A stretch of DNA of 64,000 nt from Treponema sp. (GTDB lineage Bacteria; Spirochaetota; Spirochaetia; Treponematales; Breznakiellaceae), in contig WQSN01000006.1 in NCBI GenBank assembly GCA_009787835.1, forward strand, positions 23,538 to 87,537, read 5' to 3'. The position numbers and the translations under genes are program-made. The notes beneath the pieces are model-generated. The model was not told where the DNA came from. It saw only the letters and a program-made list of their open reading frames with translations, and ran no database searches. Below are positions 47,295 through 55,876 of this stretch, piece after piece (position 1 is the stretch's first letter; each line of letters opens with the position of its first letter).

Positions 47295-49931
47295 ATGAGC
47301 AGGGAGAGCAGCAAAAAACCAAAACGATTATTAAAATTTTTGATAATTTTTGCTGGTGTTCTTGTATTCATAACGCTTACATGGGCTGCCCTTTCCCTGA
47401 TTGGACGGGTCAGCGCGGATTCCATTATTTATAATACCGCAACTTTCCGTCTCAGCGTATCCAATCCATTGGATCTGCTGGAAAGAATTTTATCCCATGA
47501 ATCTTTGCATGAAATTTCCGCCGTACCTGCGCTGGCTCAGGCTGTTTCGGTTATTGAGAATTTAAATGAAAATCCCCTCCTTAAAAACCGGCTGCTGCGC
47601 GCTGCCGCGCGGGGAAATCTGGAGTTTGCGCTTTTATCAACAGGTTCGATGCAGGCCGCTTTAGACATGGGTTTTCTCTCGCCGCTTTTGCGCATCCTGC
47701 CCGTTATTTCCGGTTTTATCAATGTTCCCAATCTGTACTATGTGAAAGCCGGTAAAAATTCCCGTTTTGAATACCGCGCGCAGGGAAAGACATTTTTCAT
47801 CGGCCGCTGCCGTAATCTGCTTTATTTCACCGACAACTCCTCTATTTTTGAATTACGCGCGAATATTCAGGCAAGTACAGCCGCATTCAGAAATATCAAT
47901 CCTTCAGGTTATGACGCGGTTATGACTCTTTCTCCTGATTTTATCAGGGGATTGCTGGCTGAACAGGATGAAGTAATAGCGGAGGTTTTGAACAATATCG
48001 GAATTGATTCCGCAATAGAAGCCGGTCTTTCCGTATTTCCCAAAAAACTGGAATTGCATTTAACGGCTCCCCTTTCATCGCGTCAGGCCGCATTGAAACG
48101 CCTGCTTGAACAGCGTTCCGGCGCGTCAGACATTACAGAGCGCCTTCCTTCAGAATCCCAATACGCGACAGTTCTGTCCGCAGGAACGCTGGCCGAACTT
48201 TACCAGGCTTCGCTTGTTTTTACTCCGGGTTTGGATGAAACCATAAGGCGCGCGGATGCTTCTTCCCGCAGACTGTTCGGACTTACTCTGGATGATCTGC
48301 TTTTTTCCTGGTCAGGGAAAGAATTCGCCGTCTTCGGAATGGAAGGCCGTCCCTCTCCTGTCTATGCAGTTCAAATCACGGATGAGCGAAAACGCCAGGA
48401 AGTTTTTAACCGGGCGTTCAGATCCATTTTAATTAATGAGAGCGCCGCCTTGAATCTTGACGGAGTCAGAATTCCGCGTATTGAGATTCCGGATTTCATT
48501 CAGTCACTGCTGCGCTACTGGGATCTAATTCTGCCTTCGCCCTATTACTATATTTACGGAGACTGTTTGCTTGCATCCGAATCCGCGCAAACCCTTCTTT
48601 CTGCGTTACGTGCAATCCAGAGAAATGATGTGCTGCCAAAAACCGCCGCGTGGAGGAATATCGCGGGAGGTAAAACAGACGCAAGCGCGTTCAGCCTGTA
48701 CTATTCGCTGGATGTGTCCATGCCTTTCTTCCTGCGCGGAAACACAATTTTAAGCGGATTTTTGAGCGTATACAGGCAGGGACTGGCGCGTGTAAGCATT
48801 AACAGGGGCCTTGTTGAAGTTTCACTGTCTTTAATTCCAGGTTCAGGAAACGGCGTGACTCCTGTAAAGGGTTATCCCCTGGAAACCGGTGGAAGACCTT
48901 CGAATCAAATTTACGGCGGCGGCGGCCGCGTGTTTTTTACGCAGGGCAGCGCTGCAATTTCCGTTGATATGTCAGATAACTCCATTCATGAACTGACAGG
49001 TCAGGGGCAGCTTTGGATTGTTCCCGCTTTTGATGATAACGCATGGGTGGTAAGCGACCGTGGACGCGTTACGCTTGTCAGCGGAAATATGGAAGCGGCG
49101 CAGGGTTTTCCTCTGCTTACGGGCTTGAGGCTATCATCTTCTCCTGTGTCGTATAACGGCAGGCTTTACCTCTGCGATGAGGACGGAGATGTGCACATTA
49201 TTGACGCGGACGGCAGGCGCAGCAAATGGGAAACCTCATTTTTTTCGGCTCTCCGCTCTCCTCCTTCCTTTATTACAATTGAAACGGGGAGAGGCGCTTC
49301 TGTATCCTACGCGGCTGTATACCCAAAGAGCTTTTTCGGCGAAATCTGGCTTCTTGACGCGGACGGCAGATCTCTGCCCGGCTGGCCCGCGCCCATTTCC
49401 GGTTTTTCGGGGCATGATGATTTAAACGCTGACTCAGGCATCGGTTTCGGCTCCCCGCTGTTATTTGCGCATAACAATCTTGTGTATGCGGCTTTTGTCA
49501 GCCAGGCGGGGGAGCTATCGGTTTATGATGTAAATGCGTTCCCCATGGCGTCGTTTCCGTTGATTATTGACGGTATATTTTACCAGCAGCCCGTATTTGA
49601 CGGCGAATATCTGTGGCTTATTTCAGCTAACGGAACTCTGTTTCGCGCAAGCCTTTCGGGCGAAGTTCTGTCCCAGCAGATCGCGAATTTTTCCGTAATG
49701 GAAGAAGGTTATATTACAGTCTTTGACTGCAATGGCGATAAAATTCCGGAAATTTTTATCACAGGCGAAGGCAACACGCTGTACGCGTTTTCACGTAACT
49801 TCCGTTCGCTGGAGGGTTTTCCGCTGCCTGTATGGGGTAAACCGCTGTTTATTGAAGCGCAAAACTCAAAAAAAGCTGAAATTTTCGGCATGGGAATGGA
49901 TATGCGGCTTTACCGGTGGCGGTTCAGATAG
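47295..49931 (+). CDS. Membrane-anchored protein with C-terminal beta-propeller-like repeats
   Basis: N-terminal TM; LYLCDEDGDVHIIDADGRRSKW and EIWLLDADGRSLPGWPAP repeats. Confidence 0.7.
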   Translation: MSRESSKKPKRLLKFLIIFAGVLVFITLTWAALSLIGRVSADSIIYNTATFRLSVSNPLDLLERILSHESLHEISAVPALAQAVSVIENLNENPLLKNRLLRAAARGNLEFALLSTGSMQAALDMGFLSPLLRILPVISGFINVPNLYYVKAGKNSRFEYRAQGKTFFIGRCRNLLYFTDNSSIFELRANIQASTAAFRNINPSGYDAVMTLSPDFIRGLLAEQDEVIAEVLNNIGIDSAIEAGLSVFPKKLELHLTAPLSSRQAALKRLLEQRSGASDITERLPSESQYATVLSAGTLAELYQASLVFTPGLDETIRRADASSRRLFGLTLDDLLFSWSGKEFAVFGMEGRPSPVYAVQITDERKRQEVFNRAFRSILINESAALNLDGVRIPRIEIPDFIQSLLRYWDLILPSPYYYIYGDCLLASESAQTLLSALRAIQRNDVLPKTAAWRNIAGGKTDASAFSLYYSLDVSMPFFLRGNTILSGFLSVYRQGLARVSINRGLVEVSLSLIPGSGNGVTPVKGYPLETGGRPSNQIYGGGGRVFFTQGSAAISVDMSDNSIHELTGQGQLWIVPAFDDNAWVVSDRGRVTLVSGNMEAAQGFPLLTGLRLSSSPVSYNGRLYLCDEDGDVHIIDADGRRSKWETSFFSALRSPPSFITIETGRGASVSYAAVYPKSFFGEIWLLDADGRSLPGWPAPISGFSGHDDLNADSGIGFGSPLLFAHNNLVYAAFVSQAGELSVYDVNAFPMASFPLIIDGIFYQQPVFDGEYLWLISANGTLFRASLSGEVLSQQIANFSVMEEGYITVFDCNGDKIPEIFITGEGNTLYAFSRNFRSLEGFPLPVWGKPLFIEAQNSKKAEIFGMGMDMRLYRWRFR

Positions 49932-49940
49932 GAGTTTTCA

Positions 49941-51095
49941 ATGATTAAAAAGCACATAACGATCCTGCTGATGTTAATTACAGCGGCAGTGATTTCATCC
50001 TGCACTACATTAAAACAGCAGCAGCAGCAGCGCGAAGATATAGTAATTGATATCGTCCATATAGAACAGGCGCAGGACAATCTTGCGGAACTGGTTGAAA
50101 TGATCGTACCCCTTGAGGCTCTGGGAGGAACAGAGGCTCGCAGGAGACAGGATGAATTGTCTCAGGCAAGGCGGATGATAAGCGAACTGGAAAAAAAACC
50201 TTCCGCCGACATTAATTATTCCGGTGAACTTATGGCATGGTCAGGCAGGCTCGCCATTTTGGAAGGAAGGTACAGTGAAGCGCAGAGATTGTACCGTCAG
50301 TCTCAGGCGGCGTCTCCGCAAAATATTCCTTCTGTTATTTTGGGTATCCGTCTTGAAGGAGACCCTGAAAAAAGGCTTGAACTTGTTAATAATGAATTAG
50401 TGAAAACCGGTAATCAGGCAAGCGGATTTGGAGAGCTGCAAATTGAAAGAGGCCGCTCTCTTGCGGAATTAAACCGTTTTGCCGAGGCGGCAGGCGCTTT
50501 TGATACCGCGTTTACTTCCGGAATTGTCAGCATTTATCAGAAAAGTTATGAAACTGGCCGCAACCGCGCCTGGGAACTGCGCAATAGCACAGACGCGGCC
50601 GCGGGAACAATGGGACTTTTGGTACAGGAAGGCGTTAGCTGGAAAGACTGCATATCCATTGTAAACAATGAGACTCAGCTTCTGCGTTTCATAAGCGGCG
50701 GCAGAGACATTACCGACGCTGAATTTTTTAACCGTCTTCTTGACCGCGCTTTTATTCCCTATACGCAGAACATCAACGAAAACGAATGGCCTGCCGCGAA
50801 ACCCCGCGCGGATGAAATTGTTACACGATCAGGAGCCGCCTGGTTTGCCTGGCATTTATACGCGGAATCAAGGGCGAACCGCGGCCTTCTGTCCCGTTAT
50901 TCCGCGCGTTACACGACAATGACAAACCCGCGCAGCCCGATAGCGGATGTCCCGCTGCTTTCGCCTTTCTTTGATTCAATACTGGGCTGCGTAGAGACTG
51001 AGCTGATGTCTTTGCCTGACGGCAGAAATTTTAATCCTGCGCCGCCAATACACGGCGCTGAACTGCTCGCCATTTTTAGGCGAATAGCCAATTAA
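49941..51095 (+). CDS. Lipoprotein with TPR-like helical repeats
   Basis: Lipobox ISSC; LAILEGRYSEAQRLYRQSQAASP and ELNRFAEAAGAFDTAF. Confidence 0.65.
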   Translation: MIKKHITILLMLITAAVISSCTTLKQQQQQREDIVIDIVHIEQAQDNLAELVEMIVPLEALGGTEARRRQDELSQARRMISELEKKPSADINYSGELMAWSGRLAILEGRYSEAQRLYRQSQAASPQNIPSVILGIRLEGDPEKRLELVNNELVKTGNQASGFGELQIERGRSLAELNRFAEAAGAFDTAFTSGIVSIYQKSYETGRNRAWELRNSTDAAAGTMGLLVQEGVSWKDCISIVNNETQLLRFISGGRDITDAEFFNRLLDRAFIPYTQNINENEWPAAKPRADEIVTRSGAAWFAWHLYAESRANRGLLSRYSARYTTMTNPRSPIADVPLLSPFFDSILGCVETELMSLPDGRNFNPAPPIHGAELLAIFRRIAN

Positions 51096-51105
51096 AACTG
51101 TTCGA

Positions 51106-53703
51106 TTATGAGCTGAAAATAATGCCGTCCAAAGCGGCATCAGCGGTGACAGTATTGCCTTCGCGGATAATGCCGGCGATCACCTTTTTTGCCAGCGGGT
51201 TTTCCAAATCGTTCTGTATTGTTCTTTTTAACGGACGCGCGCCGAACTGCGGATCGTATCCGCGCTCTGCAAGCAGGGATTTTGCCGCATCTGTTACTGT
51301 TAGCGTGATCTTGCGTTCAGACAGAAGCCGAGTGAGCCTCGCAAGCTGAATATCAACTATTTTACCGATTTCACTTCTGCCAAGCCTGTTAAAAATTACG
51401 GTTTCATCAATGCGGTTTAAAAATTCCGGCCTGAAACTCTGTTTAAGAAGTTCAAGAAGCTTGTCGCGTAACGCTGAATGCAGCGCCGCTTCAGGCGTCT
51501 TTGCTTCCAGGATCATGTCAGATCCCAGATTACTGGTCATAATGATGATTACATTTTTAAAATCGACAACTTTTCCCTGTCCGTCTGTCAGCCGGCCGTC
51601 ATCGAGTATTTGCAGAAATACATTGAATACTTCAGGATGCGCTTTTTCAATTTCATCAAAAAGGATCACGCTGTAGGGTCTGCGCCTGACAGCTTCTGTA
51701 AGCTGGCCGCCCTGTTCATAACCGACATATCCCGGAGGCGCGCCGATTAATCTGCTTACCGAATGTTTTTCTCCGTATTCGCTCATGTCGATTCTGGTAA
51801 GGGCTTTTTCGTCATTAAAAAGAAAATCAGCCAATGTTTTTGCGAGTTCTGTTTTGCCGACGCCAGTAGGTCCCAGGAAAAGAAACGATCCCAAAGGCCG
51901 CGCGGCATCGGAAAGTCCTGCCTTGTTGCGCCTGATTGCGTCGGAAACAGCCGCTAGAGCGTCATCCTGACCGACAACCCGTTTTTCAAGAACTTTTTCC
52001 AGGTCCAGGTATTTTTGCAGTTCGCCCGACAGCATTTTTGAAACGGGAATGCCTGTCCATGCTGAAACTACGCCTGCGATATCCTCTTCGCTTACCTCTT
52101 CACGTAACAGTGCGGCTCCTGATGCATTTTCTCTCTTTTTTTCCATTTGATCCGTCAGCAAGGCAAGCTGTTTTTCCGCTTCGGGAATTTTTCCGTGCTT
52201 GACTTCCGCTGCTTTTGAAAGATCTCCTTCACGTTCATAACGCGTTTCTTCAATTTTTAATTCTTCAATCTGCTGTTTAAGTTGACGGATTTTCTGAATA
52301 TCAATTTTTTCGCTTTCCCATCGGGCTTTCATCGCGTCACGCTCTGCGCCAAGGTCGGCGATTTCCTTTTCAAGTTTTGTCAGGCGATCTTTTGACGCCG
52401 GATCTTCTTCGCGCGACAGAGCCTGTTTTTCAATGGAAAGCTGTAAAAGTTTTCGTTCCAGTTTATCAAGTTCTGTCGGGCGGCTATCCAGTTCCATTTT
52501 AAGGCGGCTAGCGGCTTCATCAACAAGATCAATCGCTTTGTCAGGCAGAAAGCGGCTTGTAATATAACGGCTGGATAAACTTGCGGCCGCCACAAGCGCC
52601 TCATCCTTGATTCTCACGCCGTGATGAACTTCATAACGTTCCTTAAGCCCGCGCAGAATCGCGATAGTGTCTTCTACCGAAGGTTCTGCCGTGTATACCT
52701 GCTGGAAACGCCGTTCAAGAGCCGCGTCCTTTTCAATATGCTTACGGTATTCATCCAATGTTGTCGCGCCGATACATCGAAGCTCTCCGCGCGCGAGAGC
52801 GGGTTTTAGCAGATTGGAAGCGTCAGTAGCGCCTTCTGCGGCTCCTGCTCCCACAAGCGTATGAAGTTCATCAATGAAGAGAATGATCTTTCCGTCTTCC
52901 GCCTGCACTTCATGAATCACAGCTTTCAGGCGTTCCTCAAATTCCCCCCGGAATTTCGCTCCCGCGACCAGCGCGCCCAGATCCAGCGCCAGTAATTTTT
53001 TTCCCTTTAACCCTTCCGGTACATCGCCTGCGACAATCCGCCGCGCGAGTCCTTCGACAATTGCGGTTTTTCCCACGCCGGGTTCACCGATAAGCACCGG
53101 GTTGTTCTTTGTACGGCGGGAAAGCACCTGCATACACCTGCGGATCTCTTCGTCCCGCCCGATAACCGGATCAAGTTTTTCCTGACGCGCCAGCGCTGTT
53201 AAATCGCGGCAATAGCGATCCAGAACCTGATATTTTTCCTCCGGGCTTTGATCTGTTACGCGGGAATTTCCCCTGACCTGTTTTAACGCGTCAAGAATCG
53301 CGTTCTTGCTGATGCCGTGTTTTTTTAACAGATCCGACGCTTTGCCTTCGCCTGCGGCAATGGCGATTAAAATGTGCTCTGTAGAGACATACTCGTCTTT
53401 TAACGCCGAAGCTTCTACCTCGGCTTTTGCCAGTATCTTTGACAGCGCGGGAGAAAAAAAGATCTGCGCCGCCTCGCCGTAAATTTTCAGCGCCTGTTTT
53501 ACCAGCACCTTTATATCGGCGCACAGGGCGTCAACATCGCCGCCAATCCTTTCGATAATGGGCGGAACAATCCCGTTTTCCTGGCGAAGCAGCGTCAATA
53601 AAAGATGTTCGCTGTCAATTTGCGAATGATCGTTTTTCTGCGCAATGGCGGTAGCTTCACTCAGAGCTTCCTGCGCCTTAATTGTAAATTTGCTGTAATC
53701 CAT
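51106..53703 (-). CDS. clpB: ATP-dependent chaperone ClpB
   Basis: Two AAA+ modules [15 protein letters not shown] and [15 protein letters not shown]; middle coiled coil. Confidence 0.97.
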   Translation of the reverse strand: MDYSKFTIKAQEALSEATAIAQKNDHSQIDSEHLLLTLLRQENGIVPPIIERIGGDVDALCADIKVLVKQALKIYGEAAQIFFSPALSKILAKAEVEASALKDEYVSTEHILIAIAAGEGKASDLLKKHGISKNAILDALKQVRGNSRVTDQSPEEKYQVLDRYCRDLTALARQEKLDPVIGRDEEIRRCMQVLSRRTKNNPVLIGEPGVGKTAIVEGLARRIVAGDVPEGLKGKKLLALDLGALVAGAKFRGEFEERLKAVIHEVQAEDGKIILFIDELHTLVGAGAAEGATDASNLLKPALARGELRCIGATTLDEYRKHIEKDAALERRFQQVYTAEPSVEDTIAILRGLKERYEVHHGVRIKDEALVAAASLSSRYITSRFLPDKAIDLVDEAASRLKMELDSRPTELDKLERKLLQLSIEKQALSREEDPASKDRLTKLEKEIADLGAERDAMKARWESEKIDIQKIRQLKQQIEELKIEETRYEREGDLSKAAEVKHGKIPEAEKQLALLTDQMEKKRENASGAALLREEVSEEDIAGVVSAWTGIPVSKMLSGELQKYLDLEKVLEKRVVGQDDALAAVSDAIRRNKAGLSDAARPLGSFLFLGPTGVGKTELAKTLADFLFNDEKALTRIDMSEYGEKHSVSRLIGAPPGYVGYEQGGQLTEAVRRRPYSVILFDEIEKAHPEVFNVFLQILDDGRLTDGQGKVVDFKNVIIIMTSNLGSDMILEAKTPEAALHSALRDKLLELLKQSFRPEFLNRIDETVIFNRLGRSEIGKIVDIQLARLTRLLSERKITLTVTDAAKSLLAERGYDPQFGARPLKRTIQNDLENPLAKKVIAGIIREGNTVTADAALDGIIFSS

Positions 53704-53938
53704 TGTATTTTCCCCTGTTAATAAAGATAATAATGTTTATAAAAAATCTCAATATTTAAATAAATGCTTCACAAGTCTTTAATAATAAATATTACTTATT
53801 CTGGACTAATTGCCGGAATAATGATATATTATATCTGTTCTGAAATTTTTGCTGAACAACTCCGCTGTTGAACTCACTTTCGCGGATGTTATGGCATTTT
53901 ATGGAGCTGTCGGGTTATTATATGATTAGGAGGAAAAA

Positions 53939-54334
53939 ATGAATTACAAAAAAATAATTATGGGAATGTTATTGATAACATTTGTTTTTATTATGATATT
54001 ATCCGGCTGCAGCGCAGAACCAAGCGCTCCGCCTGTATATACAATCTATTATAAAACTTTTAACTTTTCCCCTTCTGACAGCAACTTCGGATACCTGGAG
54101 GATAAATACTATCGCAGGATTTATCTTACATCATTCGGGTTTGATTGGGAAAAAACCAATAACTTTCAGGAATATACCCCGGTTGAATGGACTAATGAGC
54201 AGATATACAGTTATCTGATAGGTTTGGGTTTTGGCAGTGATGAAGCCAGTTATGAAACAGCATGGCTTACCGAGGTATCCCACGGTATGCTCGGAGTCAG
54301 AGATCAAACAAGACTTTATATCATTTTGAAATAA
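53939..54334 (+). CDS. Small lipoprotein of unknown function
   Basis: Lipobox LSGC; AGGAGG Shine-Dalgarno. Confidence 0.6.
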   Translation: MNYKKIIMGMLLITFVFIMILSGCSAEPSAPPVYTIYYKTFNFSPSDSNFGYLEDKYYRRIYLTSFGFDWEKTNNFQEYTPVEWTNEQIYSYLIGLGFGSDEASYETAWLTEVSHGMLGVRDQTRLYIILK

Positions 54335-54344
54335 TTAAGTTAAT

Positions 54345-55004
54345 ATGAAATTAACCATGTCAAAAGACGTTCAGGATAGGATAGAGAGGGAAGGTATTAT
54401 CGCTGTTCTGGAAATTGAATCCGAGCAGAACGCGGTTCCGCTGGCGAAGGCGCTTTTGGAAGGCGGGGTTACTGTTATTGAACTGGCTTTACGCACGCAG
54501 GCAGCGCTCCCTTCAATTGTACAAATCGCGCAGGAAGTTCCGCAAATGTATATGGGGATTGGAACAATAATTGAAAAGGGGCAGGCTGAAACGGTAAAAA
54601 AACTTGGCGTCCGTTTCGGCGTATCTCCGGGACTTAATCCTGAAATTGTAAAGGAAGCTATCGCGGTGGATTTGCCGTTTGCACCGGGAATCGCGACGCC
54701 CAGCGAGCTTGATCTGGCCATAACGCTTGGATGCCGCCTTGTTAAATTTTTTCCGGCGGAAGGCATGGGCGGATTGGCGTTTTTAAAAAATATAAACGGC
54801 CCATACAATCATTTAGGCGTTAAATACATCCCCCTTGGCGGCATTACTCCGGAGAATTTGCATGGTTACGCGCGATTCAAGCCTGTGCTGGCAATCGGCG
54901 GTAGCTGGATAGCAGCCAAGGAACTTATTAACGCGCAAAATTGGAAAGAAATAACCAGAAGGGCAAAAGAGGCCAGGGGTATCTGGCAAAGTTACCGATC
55001 ATAA
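54345..55004 (+). CDS. eda: KDPG/KHG aldolase
   Basis: EREGIIAVLEIESEQNAVPLAKALLEGGVTVIELALRT, VKFFPAEGMGG, PLGGITPENLHGY. Confidence 0.94.
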   Translation: MKLTMSKDVQDRIEREGIIAVLEIESEQNAVPLAKALLEGGVTVIELALRTQAALPSIVQIAQEVPQMYMGIGTIIEKGQAETVKKLGVRFGVSPGLNPEIVKEAIAVDLPFAPGIATPSELDLAITLGCRLVKFFPAEGMGGLAFLKNINGPYNHLGVKYIPLGGITPENLHGYARFKPVLAIGGSWIAAKELINAQNWKEITRRAKEARGIWQSYRS

Positions 55005-55159
55005 AACCAAAATCCAATCAACAACCTCGCCTCAAGTAATATACTCGATCTGCAGGAAAATCACTCCTAAGGGGTAATTAATTTCTGAAACATTTTCTTT
55101 ACGGGAAATTAACCATGAATTTGGTCTTTAATAGTGATACTTTAACTATAAAATGAATT

Positions 55160-55165
55160 TATAAT
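55160..55165 (+). promoter_or_regulatory. Predicted -10 element of the candidate ncRNA
   Basis: Exact TATAAT, 7 nt before G55173, the first base of the closing stem; -35 weak. Confidence 0.5.
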
Positions 55166-55172
55166 GAATAAA

Positions 55173-55308
55173 GCAGGCTGCGTAAATCTCTGGCAGGGGC
55201 ATTCGGCGTGGATCGCGTATAATGCCACACCAAAGTGTGCGTTGTAGACGGTCACGGCCGTTTATGACCCTGACAGTGATTTGCGCAGTCTGCGTTTAAT
55301 TTTTTTTT
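55173..55308 (+). ncRNA. Candidate structured small RNA of unknown class
   Basis: GCAGGCTGCGTAAATC pairs with GATTTGCGCAGTCTGC over 16 consecutive bp (with G-T wobbles); inner CTGGCAG/CTGACAG, GGCATT/AATGCC, CACAC/GTGTG and GGTCA/TGACC helices; T-tract at 55300..55308. Confidence 0.6.
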
Positions 55309-55366
55309 AGATAAATGTAATAATGATATGTTTTAATTTGTACAGACTGCTTTTGCTGCTATGCAA

Positions 55367-55413
55367 AAAAAAGACCTGATCTCCTGAGCATTGCTCATAA
55401 TCAGGCCTTTTTT
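55367..55413 (-). terminator. Bidirectional-type terminator downstream of ppdK
   Basis: AAAAAAGACCTGAT ... ATCAGGCCTTTTTT, one mismatch, with inner GAGC-ATT-GCTC. Confidence 0.75.
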
Positions 55414-55447
55414 ATAAAATATTTTTATATAACCAAAAAACCTTATT

Positions 55448-55876
55448 TTATAGAACTGGTTTCTTGGGCGTAGCAGCCGGCTTCTTCACTGCTGGTTTCT
55501 TCGCGGCTGCCGGTTTCTTTGCGGCTGCGGCTTTCTTCACTGCAGGTTTCTTTGCGGCTGCTGGTTTTTTCGCTGCTGCTTTCTTAACCACAGGTTTCTT
55601 CGCAACTGGTTTTTTCGCTCCAACTGCTTTCTTTACACCGGGTTTCTTCGCTGCAGGCTTCTTCGCTGCCGCAGTTTTCTTCGCTGCGGGTTTTTTTACG
55701 GCTGCGGTTTTCTTACCTTCCGCAGTTTTCTTTGCTACGGGTTTTTTTACCGCAGGCTTTGCAGATGTTACTGCCATTTTTTTGTCCCCCTTTGCAGGTT
55801 TTTTTCCGCCATTCACCTTGGCAGAGACGGGTTGACCAGTCTTCGCAGGTTCCCCTCCCTTTTTTTTATTGACTAT
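55448..55876 (-). other. Lys/Ala/Pro-rich histone-H1-like C-terminal extension of PpdK (142 aa)
   Basis: IVNKKKGGEPAKTGQPVSAKVNGGKKPAKGDKKMAVTSAKPAVKKPVAKK...KKPAATPKKPVL. Confidence 0.85.

Noticed and set aside
53704-53938. CIRCE element upstream of clpB
   Set aside because: No TTAGCACTC-N9-GAGTGCTAA pattern on either strand; the hsp20 upstream region also lacks it.
55464-55835. Plus-strand ORF of Phe/Ala-rich repeats opposite the ppdK tail
   Set aside because: It is the mirror of the Lys/Ala repeat on the coding strand; GC-rich repeat codons keep the antisense frame open.
55448-55840. Short repeats resembling a CRISPR array
   Set aside because: The units are codon-level repeats of a KKPAAK protein tail without regular unique spacers.
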